From CAVSMC01 sp963798655 (lineage in GTDB: Bacteria > Pseudomonadota > Gammaproteobacteria > Burkholderiales > Casimicrobiaceae), in NCBI GenBank assembly GCA_963798655.1, contig CAWCUH010000007.1, positions 62,001-126,000 on the forward strand: a stretch of 64,000 nt of DNA, in the 5' to 3' direction. The notes beneath the pieces were generated by a model. That model worked only from the letters and a program-made list of their open reading frames with translations, searched no databases and was not told where the DNA came from. Positions 32,609 to 40,596 of this stretch are shown here, piece after piece. A program made the position numbers and the translations under genes. Position 1 is the first letter of the stretch; every line of letters starts with the position of its first letter.

Positions 32609-32684
32609 TGGCAGGCCAGGAGGGAATCGAACCCCCAACCTGCGGTTTTGGAGACCGCCGCTCTGCCAATTGAGCTACTGGCCT
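32609..32684 (-). tRNA. trnW: tRNA-Trp (CCA anticodon)
   Basis: 76 nt including an encoded 3' CCA. The anticodon loop reads CTCCAAA (anticodon CCA) on the stem GCGGT/ACCGC; the acceptor arms AGGCCAG and CTGGCCT pair over 7 bp. GGTTCGATTCC is the T arm. Located between tuf and secE, the usual betaproteobacterial arrangement. Confidence 0.97.
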
Positions 32685-32693
32685 AATTCGAAA

Positions 32694-32767
32694 CGATCGA
32701 AAGTGAAACCCTACTTTCGATCGAATCAGCTTCCGACGAAGTCCGGGCCAAGCCCGCGACTTCGTCG
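32694..32767 (+). repeat. Two-hairpin element, inverted copy W (upstream of trnW)
   Basis: Ten bases upstream of trnW lies a hairpin with 11-bp arms CGATCGAAAGT/ACTTTCGATCG (32694-32723). It is followed on the plus strand by a larger one at 32734-32767 with 10-bp arms CGACGAAGTC/GACTTCGTCG plus an inner CGGGC-CAA-GCCCG. The AAAGT-type hairpin is nearest the gene, as elsewhere, so this copy has the opposite orientation to copy D, which shares the same spacer. Confidence 0.72.
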
Positions 32768-32840
32768 TAGAACCGCCATTTCCGAAAAACCGAGATGCGT
32801 ACCGCACGCTCCTGGTTCTTCGTTCCGTCTTCTTTACCCC

Positions 32841-32914
32841 GCGAAAAGCGACAGGCCGCCCCGAGCTTTTCGCGCTGACTCGATCCGGCGAAAAGTAGGT
32901 TTCCACTTTTCGCC
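32841..32914 (-). repeat. Two-hairpin intergenic element, copy D (after tuf copy 2)
   Basis: Identical to copy B. Hairpin 1 is at 32887-32914 (GGCGAAAAGT/ACTTTTCGCC) and hairpin 2 at 32841-32873 (GCGAAAAGC/GCTTTTCGC). Sequence identity with the first tuf locus ends at the far edge of hairpin 2: the bases beyond (CTTCTTTACCCC here, GCTGGTGCTAC there) differ. The element therefore belongs to the homogenised tuf unit. Confidence 0.82.
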
Positions 32915-32920
32915 GACGAA

Positions 32921-34111
32921 TTACTCGATGATCTTGGCGACCACACCGGCGCCCACCGTGCGCCCGCCTTCGCGGATCGCAAAGCGCAACCCCTCCTCCA
33001 TCGCTATCGGCGCAATCAGCGTCACCGTCATCGCAATGTTGTCCCCAGGCATCACCATCTCCGTGCCCGCCGGCAACTCGCAACTGCCCGTCACGTCCGT
33101 CGTGCGAAAGTAAAACTGCGGCCGATACCCCGGAAAAAACGGCGTGTGCCGCCCCCCCTCTTCCTTCGAGAGCACGTACACCTCGCAGCTGAACTTCGTG
33201 TGCGGCGTGATCGACCCCGGCTTCGCCAGCACCTGCCCGCGCTCGACCTCCTCGCGCTTGGTCCCCCGCAGCAGCACCCCGATGTTGTCCCCCGCCTGCC
33301 CCTGATCGAGCAGCTTCCTGAACATCTCCACACCCGTGCACACCGTGGTCAGCGTCGCCTTCAGCCCCACGATCTCCAAATTGTCGCCCACCTTCACGAT
33401 CCCGCGCTCCACCCGCCCCGTCACCACCGTCCCCCGACCCGAGATCGAGAACACATCCTCCACCGGCATCAGAAACGGCCCGTCGATCGCACGCTTGGGC
33501 TGCGGAATGTAGCTGTCCAGCGCCTCCGCCAGCTTGAAGATCGACCCCTCCCCCATCTCGCTCTTGTCGCCTTCCAGCGCCATCTTCGCCGACCCAATCA
33601 CGATCGGCGTCTTGTCCCCGGGAAAGTTGTACTTCGAGAGCAGCTCGCGCACCTCGATCTCGACAAGCTCCAGCAGCTCCTTGTCGTCGACCATGTCCGC
33701 CTTGTTCATGTACACAATGATGTACGGAACCCCCACCTGGCGCGCCAGCAGAATGTGCTCGCGCGTCTGCGGCATCGGCCCGTCCGCCGCAGAGACCACC
33801 AGGATCGCACCGTCCATCTGCGCCGCACCCGTGATCATGTTCTTGATGTAGTCCGCGTGCCCCGGACAGTCCACGTGCGCGTAGTGCCGGTTCGCCGTCT
33901 CGTACTCCACGTGCGCCGTGTTGATCGTGATCCCCCGCGCCTTCTCCTCCGGCGCATTGTCAATCTGGTCGTACGCGCGTGCCTCCCCCCCGTACTTCCG
34001 GGAAAGCACCAGCGTCATCGCCGCCGTCAGCGTCGTCTTGCCGTGATCAACGTGCCCTATCGTGCCCACGTTCACGTGCGGCTTCGTCCGCTCGAATTTG
34101 CCCTTCGCCAT
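32921..34111 (-). CDS. tuf: Elongation factor Tu (copy 2, tRNA-linked)
   Basis: 396 residues, identical as a protein to the copy at 10362-11552. I count about four base differences over 1.19 kb by eye, all silent. G motifs are GHVDHGKT, DCPGHADY and NKAD. The open frame extends 25 codons upstream, but MAKGKFERTKPHVNVGTIGH is the start. It lies in the trnY-trnG-trnT-tuf-trnW-secE-nusG order, the tufB position of E. coli. The codon style (GGG, GTG) is unlike that of nearby rpoB and nusG. Confidence 0.99.
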   Translation of the reverse strand: MAKGKFERTKPHVNVGTIGHVDHGKTTLTAAMTLVLSRKYGGEARAYDQIDNAPEEKARGITINTAHVEYETANRHYAHVDCPGHADYIKNMITGAAQMDGAILVVSAADGPMPQTREHILLARQVGVPYIIVYMNKADMVDDKELLELVEIEVRELLSKYNFPGDKTPIVIGSAKMALEGDKSEMGEGSIFKLAEALDSYIPQPKRAIDGPFLMPVEDVFSISGRGTVVTGRVERGIVKVGDNLEIVGLKATLTTVCTGVEMFRKLLDQGQAGDNIGVLLRGTKREEVERGQVLAKPGSITPHTKFSCEVYVLSKEEGGRHTPFFPGYRPQFYFRTTDVTGSCELPAGTEMVMPGDNIAMTVTLIAPIAMEEGLRFAIREGGRTVGAGVVAKIIE

Positions 34112-34145
34112 GACTGTCTCTCCGGCTCCTTCGTTGATTTTTACT

Positions 34146-34218
34146 ACCGCAATCGACGGGCTCTGCCCGCGATTGCGGTCTGACATCTCCGGGCAAAAGT
34201 AGGGGTGTACTTTTGCCC
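34146..34218 (-). repeat. Two-hairpin intergenic element, copy E (trnT to tuf)
   Basis: Hairpin 1 (34191-34218) has 11-bp arms GGGCAAAAGTA/TACTTTTGCCC and ends 8 bp from the 3' end of trnT. Hairpin 2 (34146-34179) has 10-bp arms ACCGCAATCG/CGATTGCGGT with an inner CGGGC-TCT-GCCCG stem and a one-base bulge. That layout matches copy W although the arm bases are completely different. It lies in the leader of tuf copy 2. Confidence 0.75.
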
Positions 34219-34226
34219 GCTAACCT

Positions 34227-34301
<75 letters not shown>

Positions 34302-34330
34302 TGCTGTTCACTGCCCGGCGAATCGAAATG

Positions 34331-34404
34331 TGGAGCGGGTGAAGGGAATCGAACCCTCGTCGTAAGCTTGGAAGGCTTCTGCTCTACCATTGAGCTACAC
34401 CCGC
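34331..34404 (-). tRNA. trnG: tRNA-Gly (TCC anticodon)
   Basis: 74 nt including encoded CCA. The anticodon loop is CTTCCAA (anticodon TCC) and the acceptor arms are GCGGGTG/CACCCGC. GGGTTCGATTCCC forms the T arm. It is 29 bp from trnT and 48 bp from trnY. Confidence 0.97.
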
Positions 34405-34452
34405 GATGTTCTTCTCCCGGGCGCGCCTCGATGCCCCGCGCAAGCTACGATC

Positions 34453-34537
<85 letters not shown>

Positions 34538-34550
34538 GACGAAACGTGCG

Positions 34551-34580
34551 ATTGTAGCAATTGCCCGGTCGGGCTGTCAA
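34551..34580 (-). promoter_or_regulatory. Promoter of the trnY-trnG-trnT-tuf transcript
   Basis: On the minus strand: -35 TTGACA (34575-34580), 18-bp spacer, -10 TACAAT (34551-34556), 14 bp before the 5' end of trnY. This is a near-consensus sigma-70 promoter in front of the tRNA/tuf unit and possibly of trnW-secE-nusG-rplKA as well. Confidence 0.82.
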
Positions 34581-34773
34581 ACCGAAGCGCCGGGACGCGC
34601 GCGTGGCCGCTCTCGCGGCAAGCCTTTGATTGTACGTATGAACGCGCTGCCATCGGCTCCGCTGGAGCGCGGGAAACGCGGCAAAAAGGCGCGCACCGGC
34701 CGCAAACGGCAGCGCAAAAAGCGTTTTCGCTAAACTTCGAGCGCTGCCGCGGCGTCGCGCACTCCATTCCCGC

Positions 34774-36384
34774 ATGTCCGCCTCTCGCGTATTCGACTAT
34801 GTGATCGTCGGCGCCGGCTCGGCAGGGTGTGTGCTCGCCAACCGGCTGAGCGCGCACGGCCGCCATTCGGTGCTGCTGATCGAGGCCGGACCGCCCGACC
34901 GTTACCCGTGGATCCACGTGCCGATCGGGTACGCCAGGACGATGTTCAACCCGCGAGTCAACTGGTGCTTCAGGACCGATCCGCAGCCGCAGATGAACGA
35001 CCGCGAGGTGTATTGGCCGCGCGGCAAGACGCTCGGGGGCTCGAGCGCGATCAACGGGTTGATCTACATCCGCGGACAACCGGAGGATTACGACCATTGG
35101 GCGGCGCTCGGCAATCGGGGCTGGGGGTATGCCGACGTGTTGCCGTATTTCCGCCGCCTCGAGCACAACGTCCGCGGCGCGAACGCGTGGCACGGCGCCG
35201 ACGGGCCGCTGTGGGCGTCCGACATCGGCGGGAAGCACGAGCTGATCGAGGCGGTGATCGAGGGCGGCGCCGAGCTCGGCATCCCGCGCAACGACGACTT
35301 CAACGGCGCGTCACAGGAAGGTGTCGGCTACTACCAGCTCACGACGCGGCGCGGCCTGCGCTGCTCCACCGCCGTCGCCTACCTGCGGCCGGCGCGCGGA
35401 CGGTCGAATCTCACTGTCGAGACCAACGCGCTCGCAACGCGCATCACCTTCGACGGTCGCCGCGCACGCGGCGTCGCGTACCGTCGCGACGGAAGCGCCC
35501 GCGAGGTCGTGGCGAACCGGGAAGTGATCCTCGCCGCCGGTGCGCTGCAGTCGCCGCAACTGCTGCAGCTCTCCGGGATCGGGCCCGAGCCGCTGCTGCG
35601 CGAGCTCGGCATTGCGGTTGTGCACCCGCTCGCCGGCGTCGGCGAGAACCTGCAGGACCATCTGCAGGCGCGCGCCATCTTCCGCTGCACGAAACCGATC
35701 ACGACGAACGATGTCCTGCGCTCGTGGTGGCGCACGATGGCGATGGGCATCCGGTACGTGCTGACGCGCACCGGGCCGATGGCGATCGGCATCAACCAGG
35801 GCGGCGTGTTCGCGCGCACCGATGCGTCGCAGACGCGGCCGGACGTGCAGTTTCACGTCGCGACACTGTCGTCGGACATGGCGGGCTCGCTGGTGCACAC
35901 GTTCTCCGGCTTCACGATGTCGGTGTGCCAGCTGCGGCCGGAGTCGCGCGGCTATGTGCGCATCCGCTCCACCGATCCGCTCGCGCCGCCCTCGATGCAG
36001 CCGAACTATCTGTCGACGCCGCTCGATCGCGCGACGATCGTCGCCGGCATCCGTCTTGCGCGGGCGTTCGCCGCGACGCGCGCGCTCGCCCCGTATGTCG
36101 CCGGCGAGTATCGGCCGGGCGCCGACGTGGCGAGCGACGACGATCTGCTGGAATTCGCGAAGAACACGGCCGGGACGATCTTCCACCCGTCGGGAACGAC
36201 GAAGATGGGGCCGGCGAACGATCCGCTCGCGGTGGTCGATTCCGCGTTGCGCGTGCACGGCGTGGCTGCGCTTCGCGTCGTCGATTGCGGCATCATGCCG
36301 ACATTGGTGTCGGGCAACACGAATGCGCCGGTGGTCATGATCGCCGAGAAGGCGGCGGACGCCATCCTCGCTGACGTAGGATAG
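34774..36384 (+). CDS. GMC-family FAD-dependent oxidoreductase (choline/alcohol dehydrogenase-like), copy 1
   Basis: 536 residues. The N-terminal FAD-binding motif VIVGAGSAGCVLANRL, the GMC signature region WPRGKTLGGSSAINGLIYIR and the second signature GALQSPQLLQLSGIGP are clear. The catalytic pair is His471 (IFHPSGTTKMG) and Asn515 (LVSGNTNAP), the His/Asn type seen in choline oxidase. It probably oxidises an alcohol to an aldehyde and passes electrons to a quinone or other acceptor; the substrate cannot be told. No signal peptide. It is followed on the same strand by the transhydrogenase gene 85 bp on. A close paralogue lies at 60708-62321. Confidence 0.92.
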   Translation: MSASRVFDYVIVGAGSAGCVLANRLSAHGRHSVLLIEAGPPDRYPWIHVPIGYARTMFNPRVNWCFRTDPQPQMNDREVYWPRGKTLGGSSAINGLIYIRGQPEDYDHWAALGNRGWGYADVLPYFRRLEHNVRGANAWHGADGPLWASDIGGKHELIEAVIEGGAELGIPRNDDFNGASQEGVGYYQLTTRRGLRCSTAVAYLRPARGRSNLTVETNALATRITFDGRRARGVAYRRDGSAREVVANREVILAAGALQSPQLLQLSGIGPEPLLRELGIAVVHPLAGVGENLQDHLQARAIFRCTKPITTNDVLRSWWRTMAMGIRYVLTRTGPMAIGINQGGVFARTDASQTRPDVQFHVATLSSDMAGSLVHTFSGFTMSVCQLRPESRGYVRIRSTDPLAPPSMQPNYLSTPLDRATIVAGIRLARAFAATRALAPYVAGEYRPGADVASDDDLLEFAKNTAGTIFHPSGTTKMGPANDPLAVVDSALRVHGVAALRVVDCGIMPTLVSGNTNAPVVMIAEKAADAILADVG

Positions 36385-36469
36385 ACAGATGTCGTTCCTA
36401 CGATAGGCGGGTGTCGTTCCGAGTCGCGCGGCGGCGAGGAACCCGCTGTTACGGATCAGGAGAGTCGAA

Positions 36470-37780
36470 ATGGCTTGCTGTCACGCCGATTTCGCCGCCG
36501 TCGAGGGCAGCGACCGCGGATTCACCGTCGGCATGCCGACGTTCACGTTCGGCTCCGGCGTGCTCGCCGAAGCCGGCCCGAACGCGCGCGACCTCGGCCT
36601 GCGTCGCGTTGCGCTGTTCACCGACGCGCGGCTGCGTCACGGCGAGCACGTCGCGAAAGTGCTCGCGTCACTGCACGAGGCGGGCGTCGACGTCGCGATC
36701 TACGACGACGTCGCGATCGAGCCGACCGACGCGTCGCTGCAGCATGCGACACGCTTCGCCGCCGAAGGGCGCTTCGACGGCTTTGTTTCCGTCGGCGGCG
36801 GCTCGGTGATGGACACGTGCAAGGCGGCGAACCTGTACACGAGCCATCCAGCCGAATTCATGACGTACGTGAATGCGCCGATCGGCGCCGGCCAGAAGGT
36901 GCCCGGCGCGGTGAAGCCGCACATCGCGTGTCCGACGACGTCGGGCACCGGCAGCGAGACGACCGGCATCGCGATCTTCACGCTGAGCGCGATCAACGCG
37001 AAGACCGGCATCATCTCGCGCCGGCTGATTCCGACGGTCGCGTTGATCGATCCCGACACCGCGCGATCGCTGCCCCGATACGCCGTCGCCGCCACCGGCT
37101 TCGACTGCATGAGCCACGCGCTCGAGTCGCTCACCGCGCGCGCGTATCCGCGACGGCTCAACCCCGCGCGGGGCGTGAACCGCCCGGTGTCGCAGGGCGC
37201 GAATCCGTTTTCCGATCTGCTCGCGACCGAGGCGCTGCGAAACGTCGGGCGGTTCATCGTGCGCGCCGTCGACGATGCGTCGGACGTCGAGGCGCGCACC
37301 GAGATGATGTACGCCGCGATGCTCGCCGGCATCGCGTTCAACGCGGCCGGCTGCCATTTGCCGCATGGACTGTCGTATGCGGTGTCCGGGCTCACGAAGG
37401 AGTGGCACGTGCCGGGCTATCCGGAAGGCAAGACGCTGGTGCCGCACGGCATGGCGGTCGTGCTCAACAATCCCTCGGTGTGGCGCTACACGGCCGCGTG
37501 CTCGCCGGAGCGGCATCTCAACGCGGCGCGCGCGCTCGGCGCGGAGGTTGGCGGCGCTACGCCAGCCGATTCCGGTGAGGTTCTCGCGCAGCGCGTCATC
37601 GAGCTGATGCGCGCGACGAAGATGCCGAACGGATTGACGGCACTCGGCTTCGACGCGAGCCACGTCGATGCGCTCGCCACCGGCGCCGAGCCGCAGTACC
37701 GCGTGATCAAGAACGCGCCGAAGGACGTGTCGCGCGAGGATCTGAAAACGCTGTTCGCCGCGGCGCTCACGTACTGGTAG
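36470..37780 (+). CDS. Hydroxyacid-oxoacid transhydrogenase-like iron-containing alcohol dehydrogenase
   Basis: 436 residues. It is an iron-ADH fold protein close to the ADHFE1/HOT subgroup, judging from FVSVGGGSVMDTCKAANLYT, PHIACPTTSGTGSETTGIAI, the insertion GVNRPVSQGANPFSDLLATE and HLPHGLSYAVSGLTKEWHVP. HOT oxidises 4-hydroxybutyrate to succinic semialdehyde while reducing 2-oxoglutarate. Metal ligands should be the Asp of TGFDCMSHAL and the histidines of SHAL, LPHG and VPHG. GGAG precedes the ATG. The 3' end overlaps phoR, which is convergent, by 14 bp. Exact substrate inferred only. Confidence 0.85.
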   Translation: MACCHADFAAVEGSDRGFTVGMPTFTFGSGVLAEAGPNARDLGLRRVALFTDARLRHGEHVAKVLASLHEAGVDVAIYDDVAIEPTDASLQHATRFAAEGRFDGFVSVGGGSVMDTCKAANLYTSHPAEFMTYVNAPIGAGQKVPGAVKPHIACPTTSGTGSETTGIAIFTLSAINAKTGIISRRLIPTVALIDPDTARSLPRYAVAATGFDCMSHALESLTARAYPRRLNPARGVNRPVSQGANPFSDLLATEALRNVGRFIVRAVDDASDVEARTEMMYAAMLAGIAFNAAGCHLPHGLSYAVSGLTKEWHVPGYPEGKTLVPHGMAVVLNNPSVWRYTAACSPERHLNAARALGAEVGGATPADSGEVLAQRVIELMRATKMPNGLTALGFDASHVDALATGAEPQYRVIKNAPKDVSREDLKTLFAAALTYW

Positions 37781-39134
37781 TTTCCACCGAGCGCGCTGGC
37801 GGTCCATTCGACGGCGCCAGCAGGTCCGCGTCGCGGCGCACGCGCGATGACGGCACGCGGACCGTGAACGTGCTGCCGCCGCCGAGCTCGCTCGCGATGT
37901 CGAGGTCGGCCTGGTGGCGCGACAGCACATGCTTGACGATGGCGAGCCCGAGCCCGGTGCCGCCGGTCGCGCGCGAGCGGCTGCGATCGACGCGGTAGAA
38001 GCGCTCGGTGAGTCGTGGCAGATGCTCGGCCGCGATACCGATGCCGGTGTCCGCCACCGAGAAACGGCCGCCGCCGTCCGCATCGATGCGCCATGCGAGC
38101 GTCACCGTGCCGCCGTCCGGCGTGTAGCGCACGGCGTTCGACACGAGGTTGCCGAACGCGCTCGCAAGCTCGTCGCGCGCGCCGAAAATCGACGCCGACT
38201 CGTCGGCCGCCGCGATGTCTATAACGATCGCATGACGGCCGCCGGACAGCGCGCGCGCTTGTGCAGCGAGCTCGCCGAACAGCGGCGCAACGGCGACCGG
38301 TGCGTCGGCGAGCGCATTTTCCTCGTTCTCGAGCGCCGACAGCGTCAGCAGGTCGTCGACGAGGCGCTTCATGTTCTTCGCCTGCTCGTTCATCAGACCG
38401 AGGAATCGCTCGCGCTGGCGGGTGTCGAGATCGAGGTCCTGCATCGTCTCGACGAATCCCGCGATGACGGTGAGCGGCGTCTTCAGCTCGTGCGAGACGT
38501 TCGCGATGAAATCCTTGCGCATGCGCGCGACCGCCTCCATTCTCGTCACGTCGCGCGACAGCAAAAGCTTCTGTTCGTCGCCGTACGGCACGATGACGAT
38601 CGACAGCGTGACACCCGTCTCGCGCTGCGACTCGACGACGATCGGGTCGACGAAGTCGCCGGCCTCGAGATAACGGATGACTTCCGGCTGGCGGACGATA
38701 TTGACGACGGGCCGACCAAGATCGCGCTGGGCGTCGAGTCCGAGATGTGCACGCGCACGCGCGTTCGCCCAGCGGATCCGATGCGCGGCATCGAGCACGA
38801 CGATGCCCTCGGGGATCGCCTCCGCCGCACGGGCGAATCGATCGAGGCGATGGCCGAGCTCGCGCTCGACCGCCGCGCGCGTGCGCATCCGCCGGTACAG
38901 CGCTGAGAAGACCCCGCTCCAGCTGCCGCGCGCCTCGGGCACCGGCGCGCCGGCCGGGCCCGCCGCCCAGCGGGCGAGCTTGTCGAGCTGTCGAACGTGA
39001 TACGCGACGACGACCGCCGACCCGAGCGCGAGCGTCGCGAGCGCCCACTCGGCTCCGAGCGCGAGCCATGCGACGAGCGTCCCGACGCCGACGAGCGTCG
39101 GCGCAATCAGCGCGGCGAGTGACACGGGCGTCAT
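37767..39134 (-). CDS. phoR: Phosphate regulon sensor histidine kinase PhoR
   Basis: 455 residues. Two N-terminal membrane helices (about 5-45) are followed by a PAS domain (about 100-195), the H-box FIANVSHELKTPLTVIAGFV (phospho-acceptor His215), an N-box GNLVSNAVRYTPDGG and G-boxes ADTGIGI and GGTGLGLAIVKHVL. PhoR phosphorylates PhoB under phosphate limitation. It is the last gene of the pst-pho operon, 41 bp after phoB, and the family (PAS plus pst linkage) makes the name reliable. Confidence 0.95.
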   Translation of the reverse strand: MTPVSLAALIAPTLVGVGTLVAWLALGAEWALATLALGSAVVVAYHVRQLDKLARWAAGPAGAPVPEARGSWSGVFSALYRRMRTRAAVERELGHRLDRFARAAEAIPEGIVVLDAAHRIRWANARARAHLGLDAQRDLGRPVVNIVRQPEVIRYLEAGDFVDPIVVESQRETGVTLSIVIVPYGDEQKLLLSRDVTRMEAVARMRKDFIANVSHELKTPLTVIAGFVETMQDLDLDTRQRERFLGLMNEQAKNMKRLVDDLLTLSALENEENALADAPVAVAPLFGELAAQARALSGGRHAIVIDIAAADESASIFGARDELASAFGNLVSNAVRYTPDGGTVTLAWRIDADGGGRFSVADTGIGIAAEHLPRLTERFYRVDRSRSRATGGTGLGLAIVKHVLSRHQADLDIASELGGGSTFTVRVPSSRVRRDADLLAPSNGPPARSVETTST

Positions 39135-39175
39135 GCGTCAAAGCGTAGCAGACGCGGGCGCCTGCGACACCGCGC

Positions 39176-39862
39176 TCAGCGGTTCGCGGTGAGACGGTAT
39201 CCGGCTCCGCGCACGGTCTCGATCATGTCTTCGCAGCCGTGCGGCTCGAGCGCGATGCGCAACCGGCGGATGTGCACGTCGACGGTGCGCTCCTCGATGT
39301 AGACGTGGTCGCCCCACACCTGATCGAGCAGCTGCGTGCGCGAGTGCACGCGTTCCGGGCGCGCGAGCAGGAAGCGCAGCAGGCGAAACTCCGTCGGGCC
39401 GAGCTCGACGGGCGCCCCGCCAGCGCTCACGCGATGCGTCGATGGATCGAGCCGGAGCGCGCCGACTTCGAGCACGTCCTGCGCGGCCTCGGGCGCGCGC
39501 CTGCGCAGCACGGCTTTGATGCGCGCTTTCAGCTCGCGCGGGCTGAACGGCTTGGTGACGTAGTCGTCGACCCAGGCCTCGAGCCCGGCGACCTTGTCCG
39601 CTTCCTCGGTGCGCGCGCTGACCATGATCACCGGCAGCTCGCGGGTGCGCGCATCGGCGCGCAGCTGCTTCGCGAGCGCGAGCCCCGATTGTCCGGGCAG
39701 CATCCAATCGAGCAACACGAGGTCGGGCAGCGATTGGCGGAGCATCCGCTGCGCCGCTTCGGCGTCGAACGCCTCGCGCACTTCGTAACCGGCGTCGAGC
39801 AGGTTGACCTTCAGAAGCTCCATGATCGCCGGCTCGTCCTCGACGACGAGGATCGTCGGCAT
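39176..39862 (-). CDS. phoB: Phosphate regulon response regulator PhoB
   Basis: 228 residues from MPTILVVEDEPAI; a GTG one codon upstream is also possible. The receiver domain has the phospho-acceptor Asp52 (VLLDWMLPG) and Lys in YVTKPFSPREL. The C-terminal OmpR-type winged helix has LGPTEFRLLRFLLARPERVH and EERTVDVHIRRLR. It should bind the PHO-box repeats upstream of pstS and ppk1. The ATG shares one base with the phoU stop (TGATG), so the two are coupled. Confidence 0.97.
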   Translation of the reverse strand: MPTILVVEDEPAIMELLKVNLLDAGYEVREAFDAEAAQRMLRQSLPDLVLLDWMLPGQSGLALAKQLRADARTRELPVIMVSARTEEADKVAGLEAWVDDYVTKPFSPRELKARIKAVLRRRAPEAAQDVLEVGALRLDPSTHRVSAGGAPVELGPTEFRLLRFLLARPERVHSRTQLLDQVWGDHVYIEERTVDVHIRRLRIALEPHGCEDMIETVRGAGYRLTANR

Positions 39863-40569
39863 CACGGCTCACCGACCTCGGCGCGGATCTGCTCGGGCGA
39901 CGCGTGACGCACGTCGACGCCCTTGACGACCTGCACGATCGCCTCGGCGATGTTCTTCGCGTGGTCGCCGATGCGCTCGATCGACTTCGCGATGAAGACG
40001 ATCTCGATCGCCGCCGAAATCGTGCGCGGATCCTCCATCATGTAGCTGATAAGCTGGCGCAGGATCGAGTGGAACGCGGCATCGACCGCCTCGTCGGTGC
40101 CGATCACGTCGGCGGCCGCCGCCGCATCGAGCCGGGCGAACGCGTCGAGCGTCGCCTGCAGCATGCCGCGTACCGTCGCGAGCGCGCGCGCGACCTCGTA
40201 GTGGCGCACCTGCGCAAGCTTGCCGGCGTCGCGCGTCTGCTGCGCCTTGTAGGCGACCTTCTTCACCTCGTCGCCGATGCGCTCGAGGTCGTTGACGATC
40301 TTGGTCACCGTCATGATCATCCGCAGGTCGACCGCCGCCGGCTGGCGCTTGGCGATGATCTGCGTGCACTGCTGGTCGATCTCCATCTGCATGCGGTTGA
40401 TCGCCTGCTCGTCGGCGCCGAGCGCTGCGAGAAGATCGACCGTCTCGGCCTCCTCGAGCGCCGCCATCGCACGCTCGAGCTGCCTCTCGACGAGCCCCCC
40501 CATCGCGAGCACGCCGGTGCGGATCTGCTCGAGATCGATGTCGAACTGCCTGATCGTGTGCTGGGCCAT
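39862..40569 (-). CDS. phoU: Phosphate transport system accessory protein PhoU
   Basis: 235 residues with two repeated three-helix bundles typical of PhoU: DEQAINRMQMEIDQQCTQII and the second half VIGTDEAVDAAFHSILRQLI. The metal-cluster motifs around IGDEVKKVAYKAQQTRD and IGDHAKNIAEAIVQVVKGVD are present. PhoU links the Pst transporter to PhoR and shuts signalling when phosphate is ample. Between pstB and phoB. Confidence 0.97.
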   Translation of the reverse strand: MAQHTIRQFDIDLEQIRTGVLAMGGLVERQLERAMAALEEAETVDLLAALGADEQAINRMQMEIDQQCTQIIAKRQPAAVDLRMIMTVTKIVNDLERIGDEVKKVAYKAQQTRDAGKLAQVRHYEVARALATVRGMLQATLDAFARLDAAAAADVIGTDEAVDAAFHSILRQLISYMMEDPRTISAAIEIVFIAKSIERIGDHAKNIAEAIVQVVKGVDVRHASPEQIRAEVGEP

Positions 40570-40596
40570 GGGATTCTGTGCTGTCGCTCGCCGGCC

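Noticed and set aside
32583..33341. Frame of 252 codons running from the tuf end through the repeat to trnW
   Set aside because: It crosses a tRNA gene and hairpin repeats and is out of frame with tuf. The same shadow appears at the other tuf copy because the DNA is duplicated.
34638..34733. 31-codon very basic peptide upstream of the GMC gene (MNALPSAPLERGKRGKKART...)
   Set aside because: Amino acid content is curious, but there is no ribosome site and the length is too short to judge. It could be the end of a random frame from the tRNA region.
36385..36469. Short direct repeat TGTCGTTCC between the GMC and transhydrogenase genes
   Set aside because: Two 9-bp copies 22 bp apart are too little to support an operator or mobile element without further evidence.
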